Shown: piece by piece, positions 31,773 through 41,265 of the stretch
Position numbering within the stretch: position 1 is the first letter of the stretch
How the letters are laid out: every line of letters starts with the position of its first letter
Assembly: GCF_013520985.1 (NCBI RefSeq)
Contig: NZ_JACDTY010000002.1
Coordinates: forward strand, 186,001-250,000
Source: Mesorhizobium neociceri
Lineage (GTDB): Bacteria; Pseudomonadota; Alphaproteobacteria; Rhizobiales; Rhizobiaceae
Length of the DNA stretch: 64,000 nucleotides
Reading direction: 5' to 3'
Notes under the pieces: generated by a model
What the model was told of the DNA's origin: nothing
What the model saw: the letters and a program-made list of their open reading frames with translations, nothing else
The model's database searches: none
Program-made: the position numbers and the translations under genes

Positions 31773-32279
31773 TTACGTGTAGGGATCGGGAATGGCAAGC
31801 CTTGCAAGCGCTGCGCGCTCGATGGCTTCCATCTCCTCGGCCTCTGCATCGGTCTCGTGATCGTAGCCCAGCAAATGCAGCAGGCCGTGGATGACGAGAT
31901 GGGTGATATGGTTCTCGAAGGGCTTCTCTTCCAGGGCCGCTTCGCGCGTCACCGTCTCGGACGCGAGCACGATATCGCCGAGCATCGGCGGCAGCTTGCC
32001 CCCCTTGGGGAACGGAAAAGCCGGGAAAGACAAGACGTTGGTCGGCTTGTCCTTGCCGCGCCAGCCGGCATTGAGGGTGCGGATATGGGCATCGTCGGAA
32101 AAAACGATGCTGAGTTCGGAATGGCCCGCAACGCCGGTTTCGGCAAAGGCAGCCGATACGGCGCGGTCGACCAGCAGCGTCAGCGCCGTCTTGTCGGGCC
32201 AATCGCCGGCCTCCACCGACAGGTCGATCTCGACGGGGATCGAACTGTCCCCGCCGCCAGCTTTCATATCCTCAGGCAT
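31773..32279 (-). CDS. ybeY: Endoribonuclease YbeY
   Basis: YbeY is a zinc-dependent single-strand RNase active in 16S rRNA 3' end maturation and 70S quality control. In Sinorhizobium it affects small-RNA regulation. The 168-residue protein has the zinc motif [15 protein letters not shown], three histidines in the H-x3-H-x5-H arrangement, and [20 protein letters not shown] earlier. The sequence includes a proline-rich [15 protein letters not shown] loop. It lies 17 bases after phoH and before corC. Confidence 0.95.
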   Translation of the reverse strand: MPEDMKAGGGDSSIPVEIDLSVEAGDWPDKTALTLLVDRAVSAAFAETGVAGHSELSIVFSDDAHIRTLNAGWRGKDKPTNVLSFPAFPFPKGGKLPPMLGDIVLASETVTREAALEEKPFENHITHLVIHGLLHLLGYDHETDAEAEEMEAIERAALARLAIPDPYT

Positions 32280-32296
32280 GAGCCCGCATCGTCACA

Positions 32297-33346
32297 TCAG
32301 TTCTCGGCGCCGAGGCCGCGCGCCAGCTTGGCGTCGCGGTCATAGGCCCGGACGATTTCCGCCACCAGCGGGTGGCGCACGACGTCAACATCGTTGAAGC
32401 GCACGGTTACCGCGCCGGCCACACCGTCAAGGACGCGCAAGGCTTCGACCAGGCCCGATTTGGTGCTTGGAGGCAGATCGATCTGCGTCGGATCGCCGGT
32501 GACGATCATGCGCGAATTCTCGCCGAGGCGGGTCAAAAACATCTTCATCTGCATCGGCGTGGTGTTCTGCGCCTCGTCGAGGATGACGGCGGCGTGCGCC
32601 AGCGTGCGGCCGCGCATGAAGGCGAGCGGCGCGATTTCGATGACTTCGGCAGCGATAGCACGCTCGACCTTGTCGGCCGGCATCATGTCGTAGAGGGCAT
32701 CGTAGAGCGGCCGCAGATACGGATCGACCTTCTCCTTCATGTCGCCGGGCAGGAAGCCGAGCCGCTCGCCGGCCTCGACCGCCGGGCGCGACAGGATGAT
32801 GCGTTCGACCATGCCGCGTTCGAGCAGCATCGCCGCATGCGCCACCGCCAGATAGGTCTTACCGGTGCCGGCCGGGCCGATGCCGAACACCAGTTCCGAA
32901 CGCTCCAGCGCCCGCATATAGGCGTCCTGGTTGAGCGAACGGGCATAGATGGTCTTCTTGCGAGTGGATATCTGGGCGGCAGAGACCTTGCCCTTGCGTT
33001 CCAGCGTCGGCAGCGTCAGTTGGTCGTCGGCGGCGATGGCCATCCGCACGGCGCCATCGACGTCGGACTGGCCGATATCGGTGCCCTTCTGGAGAATGCC
33101 ATAGAGATTGTCGAGCGCACGGCGCGCCTGCTCGGCCGCGGAGGCCGAGCCCTTGATGGTCAGCTGGTTGCCGCGCGAGCGGATGTCGACGCCGAGCTTC
33201 TGCTCGAGCCGGGCCAAGTTCTCGTCGAATTGGCCGTACAGGGCGCTGGCAAGCTTGTTGTTGTCGAAAGTCAGAACGATGTGCGCCATGTCAGAGGCCC
33301 CGGATGTCTGGTTCTGGGGCAGAGTCTTCACTTCAGCAGCGCTCAA
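32297..33346 (-). CDS. phoH: PhoH-like ATPase (YbeZ)
   Basis: The 349-residue protein is a PhoH-type P-loop ATPase with GIGPAGTGKTYLAVAHA (Walker A), SRPAVEAGERLGFLPGDM, the DEAQN Walker B and GDPTQIDLPP. It works with YbeY, probably as an RNA helicase in ribosome maturation. The start is a TTG at 33346: GAGGAG lies six to seven bases upstream, while the ATG at 33289 has no clear site. The gene follows miaB, with a mosaic palindrome in the 78-base gap. Confidence 0.93.
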   Translation of the reverse strand: MSAAEVKTLPQNQTSGASDMAHIVLTFDNNKLASALYGQFDENLARLEQKLGVDIRSRGNQLTIKGSASAAEQARRALDNLYGILQKGTDIGQSDVDGAVRMAIAADDQLTLPTLERKGKVSAAQISTRKKTIYARSLNQDAYMRALERSELVFGIGPAGTGKTYLAVAHAAMLLERGMVERIILSRPAVEAGERLGFLPGDMKEKVDPYLRPLYDALYDMMPADKVERAIAAEVIEIAPLAFMRGRTLAHAAVILDEAQNTTPMQMKMFLTRLGENSRMIVTGDPTQIDLPPSTKSGLVEALRVLDGVAGAVTVRFNDVDVVRHPLVAEIVRAYDRDAKLARGLGAEN

Positions 33347-33378
33347 CCGTCTCTCCTCATCTGCCGAGGTCTGTTGCT

Positions 33379-33425
33379 ATGCATGTCGTCGTCCCAAAAC
33401 CGGGACCACTTTGAGCGACATGCAT
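33379..33425. repeat. Mosaic palindrome, ATGCATGTCG-arm type
   Basis: Arms ATGCATGTCG (33379-33388) and CGACATGCAT (33416-33425) are perfect inverted copies around CCCAAAACCG. The right inner stem is partly decayed, ending CACTTTGAG. It lies between phoH and miaB and its last base touches the miaB stop codon, the same arrangement as at corA. Confidence 0.85.
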
Positions 33426-34834
33426 CAGGCCAACTCGGCGAACAGGCTATTGTAGCCCGTCTTCGTGATTCGCACCCGGATAATGTCACCGATTTCGCCG
33501 GCCTTTTCATCAACAATAACCGGCTGCAGCCAGGGCGAGCGGCCGACCTTCTGGCCGGCCTGACGGCCTGGCTTCTCGATCAGCGTATCGATGGTGTTGC
33601 CGACCAGGCTCAGGCCGAAATCCTGCTGCTGTTTGAGCAGCAGGGCCTGCAGGCGCTGCAGGCGCTCATCCTTGACTGCCTCCGGCACATGATCGGGCAT
33701 CTCGGCGCCCGGCGTGCCGGGACGCGGCGAATATTTGAACGAAAAGGCCGAGGCGTAGTTCACCTGGCGCACCAGCTCCATCGTCGCCTCGAAATCCTCT
33801 TCGGTCTCGCCGGGGAAGCCGACGATGAAGTCGCCGGACAGCGCGATGTCAGCACGGGCAGCGCGGATGCGCTCGAGCAGCGCCAGATAGTCCCTGGCGG
33901 TGTGCCTGCGGTTCATCACCTTGAGGATACGGTCAGACCCCGACTGCACCGGCAGATGCAGATAAGGCATCAATGCCGGCAGGTCGCGATGGGCAGCGAT
34001 CAACTCGTCGTCCATGTCGCGCGGGTGGCTGGTGGTGTAGCGCAATCGCGCCAGGCCGGGGATTTCGGCCAGACGGAACAGCAGCCGGCCAAGGCCCCAT
34101 TCCGTGCCGTCCTCGCCCTTGCCGTGCCAGGCGTTGACGTTCTGGCCAAGCAGCGTCACCTCGCGCACGCCGGCATCGGCCAGCCGCTCGGCTTCAGCCA
34201 CGATCTGCGCCACCGGCCGCGACACTTCCGATCCCCTGGTATAGGGCACGACACAGAAGGTGCAGAACTTGTCGCAGCCTTCCTGCACCGTGAGGAAGGC
34301 GGTGACGCCGCGCTTGATCACTTCGGCGCGCTTCGGCTGCGGCAGATGCTCGAACTTGTCCTCGACGGCGTATTCGGTCTCGACGATCTTCTCGCCGCCG
34401 CGCACCCGCGCCAGTACATCCGGCAGCCGGTGATAGGTCTGCGGGCCGATGACAAGGTCGACAGCCGGCGAACGGCGGATGATTTCAGCACCTTCGGCCT
34501 GCGCGACGCAGCCGGCGACGCCGATCAGCATTTCGCGCCCGGCTGCCGCGCGTTCTGCTTTCATGTCGCGGATGCGGCCAAGCTCGGAATAGACCTTTTC
34601 CGCCGCCTTTTCCCTGATGTGGCAGGTGTTGAGCAGAACCAGATCGGCCTCGGCGATGGCGTCGGTCGCGGTATAGCCGTCGGCGGCCAGCGCATCGGTC
34701 ATACGCTGGGAGTCATAGACATTCATCTGGCAGCCATAGGTCTTGACGAAGACCTTTTTGGCCGGGGCAGACGCCACGCCAACGCTTTGCGCGGCACTAT
34801 CGGCGTCGTTCCGCTCTATCGTGTTTAAATCCAT
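33425..34834 (-). CDS. miaB: tRNA-2-methylthio-N6-dimethylallyladenosine synthase MiaB
   Basis: MiaB is a radical-SAM enzyme that adds the methylthio group to position 37 of tRNAs. The 469-residue product starts [16 protein letters not shown] and has the N-terminal MTTase domain ([33 protein letters not shown]), the radical-[18 protein letters not shown] with three cluster cysteines and a C-terminal TRAM domain ending [16 protein letters not shown]. Two [4Fe-4S] clusters are expected. It starts 54 bases after olsA. Confidence 0.96.
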   Translation of the reverse strand: MDLNTIERNDADSAAQSVGVASAPAKKVFVKTYGCQMNVYDSQRMTDALAADGYTATDAIAEADLVLLNTCHIREKAAEKVYSELGRIRDMKAERAAAGREMLIGVAGCVAQAEGAEIIRRSPAVDLVIGPQTYHRLPDVLARVRGGEKIVETEYAVEDKFEHLPQPKRAEVIKRGVTAFLTVQEGCDKFCTFCVVPYTRGSEVSRPVAQIVAEAERLADAGVREVTLLGQNVNAWHGKGEDGTEWGLGRLLFRLAEIPGLARLRYTTSHPRDMDDELIAAHRDLPALMPYLHLPVQSGSDRILKVMNRRHTARDYLALLERIRAARADIALSGDFIVGFPGETEEDFEATMELVRQVNYASAFSFKYSPRPGTPGAEMPDHVPEAVKDERLQRLQALLLKQQQDFGLSLVGNTIDTLIEKPGRQAGQKVGRSPWLQPVIVDEKAGEIGDIIRVRITKTGYNSLFAELA

Positions 34835-34888
34835 CCGGCGGCTTCTAACGCCTTTCCGTGACAAAAAACAGACGATTCTGGCCGCGGC

Positions 34889-35689
34889 CTAGCTGCTCGG
34901 GCGGGGGTCGGCGAGCGCGGCCTGCATCATCGCGCGCACCTGGCTTTCCATCAGCTTCGACGTTTCCTTGCGGTTCGAGCCTTTGGAGAAGGCGATTGGC
35001 TCGCCGAAATGCACTTCGACGTCTAGCGCGCCTTCGGCCATCAGCACCTTGAGATGCGGCATCAGGTCCTGATCGCCGATCCACGCAGCAAGCGGCCGGT
35101 GCCGGCGGCCGAGCGGCACGCCATGCACCCGTGTGTAGGCGATCGCCAGCGGCTGGATGAAGACCTGCTCGGCCGCACCTTCCGAGATTGCCATCGAGGC
35201 GGCACCGAACAAAGTGCTCTTGAACGGCAGGATGGTGTTGCCGTCGCCGGTCGAGCCCTCGGCGAACAGCACCATGGCGTCGCCCTTGGCCATGCGGCTG
35301 GCAATCTCGCTGGCCTGATCGCCTGCAGTGCGCTTACGCTCGCGTTCGATAAAGACCGTGCGCTGTAGTTTCGACAGCCAGCCGATCAGCGGCCATCCTT
35401 CCATATCCGCCCTGGCGATGAACGTCACATCGGCAAAGGAGCCGAGCACCATGATGTCGGTCCAGGAGATGTGATTCGAGGCGACCAGCAGCGGGCGCCG
35501 GCTGGACAGCGCGCCTTTGACATGAATGCGCAGTCCGAGCGTCCGCACGATGAGCTTGTGCCAGACCTTCAGAATGACCGTCTCGCGCCAGATGCCGGTC
35601 TTCATCGACAGGAGCTGCAACGGCACAAAGACCAGGGAGCCGACGACAACGAGGCTCAGCGCCAGGAAAATCCTGATTTTTCCGATCAT
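34889..35689 (-). CDS. olsA: Lyso-ornithine lipid O-acyltransferase (OlsA-like 1-acyl-glycerol-3-phosphate acyltransferase)
   Basis: The 266-residue protein has an N-terminal membrane anchor (LALSLVVVGSLVFVPLQLL) and the PlsC/LPLAT motifs: SNHISWTDIMVLGS (the H-x4-D box), VFIERERKR, and LFAEGSTGDGNTILPFK. In Sinorhizobium OlsA, in the miaB-rimI neighbourhood, finishes ornithine lipid synthesis by O-acylating lyso-ornithine lipid. The order tsaB-rimI-acyltransferase-miaB here agrees, so I call the same role. A phosphatidic acid-forming role (PlsC) cannot be excluded. The ATG at 35689 begins MIGKIRIFLALS. Confidence 0.8.
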   Translation of the reverse strand: MIGKIRIFLALSLVVVGSLVFVPLQLLSMKTGIWRETVILKVWHKLIVRTLGLRIHVKGALSSRRPLLVASNHISWTDIMVLGSFADVTFIARADMEGWPLIGWLSKLQRTVFIERERKRTAGDQASEIASRMAKGDAMVLFAEGSTGDGNTILPFKSTLFGAASMAISEGAAEQVFIQPLAIAYTRVHGVPLGRRHRPLAAWIGDQDLMPHLKVLMAEGALDVEVHFGEPIAFSKGSNRKETSKLMESQVRAMMQAALADPRPSS

Positions 35690-35717
35690 GCGGCTTGGCC
35701 CTGCCTCAAAACTTTGG

Positions 35718-36212
35718 CTAGCGAAGATCGCGGCGCATGACAAGCGCGCCGGTCGGGCCATGTTCGGTCGAGCGGTAATAATTGGCGCGGTGCCCGACCT
35801 GGCGGAAGCCGAGCCTGCGATAGAGTGCGATCGCAGCGACATTGGTCTCGTCGACCTCGAGGAAAAGCGCCTCGGCGCGCTGCGCATGCAGTTCGCGCAG
35901 CACCGCGTCCATCAACTGCCAGCCGAGCCCCTGGCGGCGATGCGAGCGCGCCACCGCCACGGTCAGGATCTCGCCCTCGCCGGCGGCGAGCCTGGCCAGC
36001 ACGAAGCCGACCGGCGGCTTGGCGCCCTGGCCGATCTCACGCGCGGCATAGCCGAACACCGTGTCCTGCTCGAGCAGCGAGGCGAATTCGCCATCGGTCC
36101 ACGGCCGGACGAAATCCTCGCGATGCAGCGCCGACACCGCCGGGCTGTCGGCGATGGTCAGCGGTTCGAGCGCATAGTCCCTGCGGCGCGGCTGGAGGAA
36201 AGGAATGCGCAT
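35718..36212 (-). CDS. rimI: Ribosomal protein S18 alanine N-acetyltransferase (RimI family)
   Basis: This 164-residue GNAT has ILTVAVARSHRRQGLGWQLM (strand 4 and the R/Q-x-x-G-x-G/A loop) and the RimI-typical EALFLEVDETNVAAIALYRRLGF with RANYY. RimI acetylates the N-terminal alanine of S18 and is often encoded beside tsaB. Here its ATG shares one base with the tsaB stop, so translation is coupled. A broader N-terminal acetylation role is possible. Confidence 0.9.
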   Translation of the reverse strand: MRIPFLQPRRRDYALEPLTIADSPAVSALHREDFVRPWTDGEFASLLEQDTVFGYAAREIGQGAKPPVGFVLARLAAGEGEILTVAVARSHRRQGLGWQLMDAVLRELHAQRAEALFLEVDETNVAAIALYRRLGFRQVGHRANYYRSTEHGPTGALVMRRDLR

Positions 36213-36889
36213 TACTTTTCCTGCCGTGAAAGAATGAAACCCGCCTGCGGTTTGGCGTCAGCGCCGCGCAGATAAAGCGGTTTCGGCTTCTCCCCCTCGC
36301 CCTTGGCAGAGGCCAAACGGGCATAGATCGCAATGTCGGCAGTGGCCGAGGTCGGGCCGATATCGAGGTGGCGTCCAGTCGCGGTCGCAATTTGCATGGC
36401 GGCAGTGCCGGCTAGCACCGGAAGATTGTCCGCCGCCATTCCCGCGGCTTGCGCAAGTGTGGTCACCGCCGGACCATAGCGCAAAATCGCTTCCGCATCG
36501 TAAAACGCGGCATGGATCTCCTCGCGGCCGGCATCGAGCGCGGCCAGGACCGGGCGGCCGGGGAATGCCGCCCTCGCCTCGGCTGCCAGCGCGTCCAGCG
36601 TCGTCACCCCGATTGCCGAGATCTTCAGCGCCAGCGCCAGGCCGCGCGCCGCCGAGACGCCGACGCGCAGACCGGTGAACGAGCCCGGGCCTACGGAGAC
36701 CGCGACTGCGCCAAGGCCGGCATAGTCGGTTCCGCCCGCCTTCAGCGCCTCGTCGATGACGGCCATCAGGTGTTCGGCATGGCCCTTGCCGAGGTCGCGC
36801 ACGGAGCGGCCGAGTTCCTTGCCAGCCACTGCATCGTAGACGCAGGCGGCGCAAAGATTGGCGGCACAGTCGATGGCGAGCAGTTTCAT
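36212..36889 (-). CDS. tsaB: tRNA threonylcarbamoyladenosine biosynthesis protein TsaB
   Basis: TsaB is a scaffold of the TsaB-TsaD-TsaE complex that makes the t6A base at position 37 of ANN-decoding tRNAs. The 225-residue protein has an ASKHA-type N-terminus (MKLLAIDCAANLCAACV), GKGHAEHLMAVIDEAL and the signature VAVSVGPGSFTGLRVGVSAA. TsaD is not in the window. It lies in front of rimI. The gap of 94 bases to the DUF1513 gene upstream and the change of function mark an operon border. Confidence 0.94.
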   Translation of the reverse strand: MKLLAIDCAANLCAACVYDAVAGKELGRSVRDLGKGHAEHLMAVIDEALKAGGTDYAGLGAVAVSVGPGSFTGLRVGVSAARGLALALKISAIGVTTLDALAAEARAAFPGRPVLAALDAGREEIHAAFYDAEAILRYGPAVTTLAQAAGMAADNLPVLAGTAAMQIATATGRHLDIGPTSATADIAIYARLASAKGEGEKPKPLYLRGADAKPQAGFILSRQEK

Positions 36890-36983
36890 GGGCGACCGGT
36901 TCGAAAAACAGTCTCCCTCTGCCCGCCACGGCGCGTCGCCGCAAGAGCCAGCGCGTAAATTGTTAAGCGGCTTCGCTTCGGGC

Positions 36984-38090
36984 CTATGCCGTCTGCGCTA
37001 TGCGCAGCATGTGGTTGTCCCAGACATAGTCGGGCTCGGAGCGCGTCGTGCCGCTGCCTTCGATGATCTCGCCTGCACCCGTTGTCGCCATGAAGCCCGG
37101 GCCGTCGGGCGCCAGGCCGCAGACCTCGACCACCGCCTTGGTGGCGACGATCTTGCCGCTGGCGGCATCGATCACGGCCAGCGAATTGCCTTCCGGCGAA
37201 GACACCGCGATGGTTCCGGCGACCGGATTGGCGGCAACCGAGCCGATATAGTTTCTAAAGCCGGAAAGCACGTCCTGTGGCATGTCGAGCAGCTGCAATT
37301 CCTTGCCGCGCGCGGCCCGGCCGACCAGCAACGGACGGTCGGTGCCCGGCCCGCGATACTGGCAGCCGAACCAGATGGCGCCGGACGGATCGGCATCCAT
37401 GTGGCGGATCGACAGCTGGTGCAGAGACGCCGGCAGTTCGTGCTTTTCGATCAGATCGCCGGTGATGCGGTCGACCAGCACATAAGACGGCTTCATCGTC
37501 GCGATGTTGAGTTCGGCGCGGCCATAGTCGGGATGGGTCTCGATGCCGCCATTGGCGATGGCGATCGTCCTGCCGTCACCGAGCAGCAGGAGTTCGTGCG
37601 GCCCCATGCCATAGGTCGGGAACTCTCCGACCCGGCTGAATTTGGCACGCGCATCATAGACGCCGACAACGCCGGCGGCATTGTCGAAGTCATTCTCGGT
37701 GGCATAAAGCAGCGCCCCGTCCGTGGAGAAGACGCCATGGCCGAAGAAATGCCGGCCGGTGATGCTGGCGATGGTCAGCGGCGCTTCGCGGCCGGTGTGG
37801 TCGAAGACCACGGCGAAAGTGCCGGGCTGCCGGGCGAAGACCACCGAGCGCTTCGATACCGAATCGAAGGTGACGTCGTGACCGCGATCAGGCAGATCGA
37901 TCGCATGCAGTACTTTGCCGGCTTCCGACAACACCGCCGCGCCAAAGCTGCCGTCGCGCTTGACGAAGGCTGTGGCAAAGACCGCATCCGCGGCAAGCGT
38001 GTCCGCCCAGGCCTGAGGCGCCATAGCCGCGACGAAGCCGGCGCCGGCAGCCCTCAGAAAGTCGCGGCGGTCGATCAGCGGCGTCCTCAT
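36984..38090 (-). CDS. DUF1513 protein, Tat-exported, last gene of the iron operon
   Basis: The 368-residue product begins MRTPLIDRRDFLRAAGAGF, a twin-arginine signal, so it should be exported folded to the periplasm. The rest is rich in repeated beta-strands of a beta-propeller type (GHDVTFDSVSKRSVVFARQ; HFFGHGVFSTDGALLYATEN; GMGPHELLLLGDGRTIAIAN), matching DUF1513. Biochemical function unknown. It starts two bases after the second imelysin, in the same operon as the di-heme cytochrome and bacterioferritin. Histidines in GHGVF and GPHEL could bind metal. Confidence 0.85.
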   Translation of the reverse strand: MRTPLIDRRDFLRAAGAGFVAAMAPQAWADTLAADAVFATAFVKRDGSFGAAVLSEAGKVLHAIDLPDRGHDVTFDSVSKRSVVFARQPGTFAVVFDHTGREAPLTIASITGRHFFGHGVFSTDGALLYATENDFDNAAGVVGVYDARAKFSRVGEFPTYGMGPHELLLLGDGRTIAIANGGIETHPDYGRAELNIATMKPSYVLVDRITGDLIEKHELPASLHQLSIRHMDADPSGAIWFGCQYRGPGTDRPLLVGRAARGKELQLLDMPQDVLSGFRNYIGSVAANPVAGTIAVSSPEGNSLAVIDAASGKIVATKAVVEVCGLAPDGPGFMATTGAGEIIEGSGTTRSEPDYVWDNHMLRIAQTA

Positions 38091-38092
38091 GA

Positions 38093-39166
38093 TCAGTCTC
38101 CGTCGAGCGAGGAGAAGCCGGCGGTCAGGCCGAATTCGGCTGTAAGCCTGGCGCCGATCAGGCCCGACAGGCTGGATGTGATCAGCGCGAAATGGTCGAG
38201 CTTTTCGCGCTCAGCCGGATCGGCGAGCGCCTTGTCGATCGGACCTTGGATGGACCTGGCGGTGGCGACGCCATTGGTGAGCTGGATATGGATCGATTCC
38301 GCCATCCAGCGCGCATCCTCGGGCAGCGCGTCGCCGAGCTTCGAGGCCTGGAACAGCGTATCGATGCCCGAGAGATTTCCAGCCAGCGACGCAGCGGTGT
38401 TTTGCGAGCGCCAGTAGATTGCCTGCCTTGGCTTGTCGGCATCCGGCTTGGCGCCGAGCAAGCCTTTGAGGCGCACGTCGCGGACCATCTCCAACTCATT
38501 GATGAAGACGCCGAGCAGTTCGGTCACCGCCTCGGCGCCGTCGCGGTAGAGCGCGTTACCGGGTCCCGGATTGGCCCACAGGGCGGCAAAACCGTCCGGC
38601 TTTTTCCAGGCCGCGTTGACGTCGGCCGCCATCGTCGCGATATTCTTGGCGACTGCCGCGCCATAGGCGCAGCGATAGGGATCGTCCTTACCGGCCAGCG
38701 CCTCGGAGCCGTCGCCATAAAGCACGAACTCCAGCGCCCCTAACCCCTGCATGGCGACGCTCTTGCCGGCCAGCTGCGCCGGATCGGTGGCGGTCGGATC
38801 CCTGCCGGCGAGCGCGGCCTGCACCTGCTTCAGGCCGATGCTCTTGCGGTCCGGCCAGTAGAGCATGCGTTCCAGCCGGTTGTTCTCCTTGATCGGCCCG
38901 AAGCCGATGATTTCGGCCGACGACCAGGCTGCGACCGTGGCCGAGAATTCCGCATGTGCCGCATCGAGATTGCCCTGCGAGGGCGCCTGGCAAAGCGTGT
39001 CCATGGCCTTGGCCAGGCCGCCGGCATGGTCATGCAGGCTGGCATAGGCGGGGCGGACAAAGCCGTCGATCGCGCGCTGGATGACATCGGAGGCCGTCAC
39101 CGATGCCGATGCCGGGGAGGACATGGCCAGCGCCAGAGCGAGGGCAGGCAGGAAGCGCTTCAGCAT
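38093..39166 (-). CDS. Imelysin-family (M75) periplasmic protein, variant motif
   Basis: This 357-residue protein has a signal peptide (LKRFLPALALALAMSSPASA) and the mainly helical imelysin fold (peptidase M75, IrpA-like), seen in IIGFGPIKENNRLERMLYWPD and the later ALEFVLYGDGSEAL. Where the typical family motif is G-x-H-x-x-E, here GLGALE stands at residues 141-146, so the histidine is missing. The first imelysin of the operon keeps it. Members are usually periplasmic and iron-related. The ATG shares one base with the stop of the cytochrome gene, and the DUF1513 gene follows after two bases. Confidence 0.85.
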   Translation of the reverse strand: MLKRFLPALALALAMSSPASASVTASDVIQRAIDGFVRPAYASLHDHAGGLAKAMDTLCQAPSQGNLDAAHAEFSATVAAWSSAEIIGFGPIKENNRLERMLYWPDRKSIGLKQVQAALAGRDPTATDPAQLAGKSVAMQGLGALEFVLYGDGSEALAGKDDPYRCAYGAAVAKNIATMAADVNAAWKKPDGFAALWANPGPGNALYRDGAEAVTELLGVFINELEMVRDVRLKGLLGAKPDADKPRQAIYWRSQNTAASLAGNLSGIDTLFQASKLGDALPEDARWMAESIHIQLTNGVATARSIQGPIDKALADPAEREKLDHFALITSSLSGLIGARLTAEFGLTAGFSSLDGD

Positions 39167-40767
39167 CAGAGTGACTCCAGGAATTTGATGAGAGCATCGC
39201 GGTCGGCGGAATCGGCGGCGGCAAAGCGATCCCGCGCCTTCTGCCCCTCGCCGCCATGCCAGAGGATCGCTTCGGTAAGCGTACGCGCACGCCCGTCATG
39301 CAGGAAGAAGCTGTTGCCGTTGACCGTCTTGGTAAGCCCGATGCCCCAGAGCGGCGGGGTACGCCACTCGCTGCCGGTGGCATCCCCCACAACCTGGCCA
39401 TCGGCGAGACCAGGCCCCATGTCGTGCAGCAGAAAGTCGGAATAAGGCCAGATCAGCTGGAAGGCCTGCGCCTTGTTCGGCGTACCGCGCATGGTGACGA
39501 ATTTCGGCGTGTGGCAGGCAATGCAGCCCATCTCATAGAAGAGTTTTTTACCGGCGAGCACATCGGGCGCAGCCACATCGCGCCGCGCCGGCACGGCAAG
39601 GTTCTGCGAATAGAAGGTGACGAGGTCCATCACAGGCGGCGGCGCTTCGACCGGGCCAAGCCGCTTCTGGACGCCATTCGGCATGGCCAGGCAGGCCTTT
39701 TCGGCTGCGGTGCAATCGCCCCAATGGTTGGGCTCTTCCGTCGTCGAAATGCCGATATCGCCGGCAAAGGCATCCGCCGCCTGCTGGCGGATCGACGCGG
39801 TCTGCGCCTTCCAGCCGAAACGGCCGAGCGTCAGTTCGCCGCTCGTGCCGTCGCGCACGATGTTGAGCCGGCCGGAAATGCCGTCGCCGTCACGGTCGTC
39901 CGGATCGGCATGGGCGAGAATGTCGGCCGGCACGATCTGTTCGATCAGGCCAAGCCCGATCATCGGCGGCGTCAGGCGCGGCGACAGTGTGGTGCGAGGG
40001 TCAAGCGGGCCGTAGCCAAGGCCGTCGACCGAATAGCTCGGCTTGCGCAGCGAAACGGTGCTGCCGTCGCCAAGTGTGACCTTCTCGTCGCCATAGTCGA
40101 CATGCATGCGGCCTTCGCCGTTGAGGCCGGGGACCGCCAGTTCCTGCAATTGCGTGCCGTAGACCGGATCGGGGAAGTTCAGCACCTTGTGTCCGGCAAT
40201 CTCTGCCTTCTCCTCAGCCGTGCTCGCATCGCGCGCCAGCCGCAGGAACATCGACGTGGTGCGGCTGTCTGGTGTCGGCGGCCGGCCGCGGCCATCCTTC
40301 AGATGGCAATTCTGGCAGGCGCGCTCGTTGAACAGCGGCCCCAGGCCATCCGAGGCTTGGGTCGAGGACGGCGACGACACCCAGTTCTTGCGAAACAGCG
40401 CATTGCCGAGCTTGAAAGTGCCCTGTTCCTCGAAGGTGATGTTTTCAGAGGGCTGCGAGAAGGCGTCGCGGTTGACGTCCTTTCTCGACGTGCCGGCGCC
40501 GCCTTGCATCGTTTCGAAGGATTCGGGCTTCGAGAAATCCGTGGTCGGCCGAGTTACGGCGAGGACGCGGCCCTGGTCCTTCGGCGTCAGGTCGGTGCGG
40601 TTGGTGGCGAGGCCAACCGGTTCCGGCGAGCCGGCCATGGAAGGGGCAGAAATTATCGCGAGGATTACGAGCACAAACCCACGAAACGCCTGATATCGCG
40701 GGTTTTTGAGGGGCAGCGGGCCGTTGGCCCGCCGCAAGCGGCGCAGAAGATCTAGGGGGCGCCGCAT
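39166..40767 (-). CDS. Di-heme c-type cytochrome (DUF1111, thiol-oxidoreductase-like)
   Basis: The 533-residue protein has a hydrophobic export segment (RGFVLVILAIISAPSMA, residues about 29-45) and two heme c sites, CQNCH at 151-155 and CIACH at 415-419. It carries the DUF1111 motifs ENITFEEQGTFKLGNALF and an acidic DPDDRDGDGISGR loop, possibly calcium-binding. Members are annotated as di-heme or thiol oxidoreductases and occur next to imelysins. It lies after bfr and before imelysin 2. A role in periplasmic iron oxidation is my inference. The roughly 28-residue basic leader before the export segment is unusually long, so the true start may lie further in. Confidence 0.88.
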   Translation of the reverse strand: MRRPLDLLRRLRRANGPLPLKNPRYQAFRGFVLVILAIISAPSMAGSPEPVGLATNRTDLTPKDQGRVLAVTRPTTDFSKPESFETMQGGAGTSRKDVNRDAFSQPSENITFEEQGTFKLGNALFRKNWVSSPSSTQASDGLGPLFNERACQNCHLKDGRGRPPTPDSRTTSMFLRLARDASTAEEKAEIAGHKVLNFPDPVYGTQLQELAVPGLNGEGRMHVDYGDEKVTLGDGSTVSLRKPSYSVDGLGYGPLDPRTTLSPRLTPPMIGLGLIEQIVPADILAHADPDDRDGDGISGRLNIVRDGTSGELTLGRFGWKAQTASIRQQAADAFAGDIGISTTEEPNHWGDCTAAEKACLAMPNGVQKRLGPVEAPPPVMDLVTFYSQNLAVPARRDVAAPDVLAGKKLFYEMGCIACHTPKFVTMRGTPNKAQAFQLIWPYSDFLLHDMGPGLADGQVVGDATGSEWRTPPLWGIGLTKTVNGNSFFLHDGRARTLTEAILWHGGEGQKARDRFAAADSADRDALIKFLESL

Positions 40768-40779
40768 TCCTGCATGGTC

Positions 40780-41265
40780 CTATTCCGCCTCGTCCGCCGA
40801 TGCGGCGTTGAGCTGGCCGTACTTTTCCTCGCCGATCGAAGCCAGCAGGTCGAGCTGCGTCTCGAGGAAGTCGATGTGACCTTCCTCGTCCGACAGCAAT
40901 TCCTCGAACAGCTTCATTGTCACGTAGTCGCCTGCTTCTTCACAAATCTCGCGCGAACGCTTGTAAGCGGTGCGCGCGTCATACTCGCCGGCAAGATCGG
41001 ATTCGAGCACTTCCTTGACGTTCTGGCCAATGCGCAACGGCGCCACGGACTGCAGGTTGGGATGCCCTTCGAGGAAGATGATACGGGCCACCAGCCGGTC
41101 GGCATGGTGCATCTCCTCGATCGATTCGGCGCGTTCCTTCTTTGCCAGCTTGGCGTATCCCCAGTCCTCCAGCAGACGGAAATGCACCCAATATTGATTG
41201 ACGGCGCCGAGCTCCAGAAAAAGGGCCTCGTTAAGCCGCTCGATGATCTGCTTTTCGCCTTTCAT
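40780..41265 (-). CDS. bfr: Bacterioferritin
   Basis: Bacterioferritin stores iron in a 24-subunit shell with heme at subunit interfaces. The 161-residue protein begins [20 protein letters not shown] and has the diiron ligands in the E-x-x-H helices ([19 protein letters not shown] and [16 protein letters not shown] / [17 protein letters not shown]). The methionine in EEMHHAD is the usual heme ligand. The ATG at 41265 lies 35 bases inside the preceding bfd frame, so the two are coupled. bfr is a well-known Irr target in rhizobia, which fits the ICE upstream. Confidence 0.95.
   Translation of the reverse strand: MKGEKQIIERLNEALFLELGAVNQYWVHFRLLEDWGYAKLAKKERAESIEEMHHADRLVARIIFLEGHPNLQSVAPLRIGQNVKEVLESDLAGEYDARTAYKRSREICEEAGDYVTMKLFEELLSDEEGHIDFLETQLDLLASIGEEKYGQLNAASADEAE

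Noticed and set aside
32372..34828. An 818-codon plus-strand frame opposite phoH and miaB
   Set aside because: Both opposite genes are confidently identified by motifs; this frame has none.
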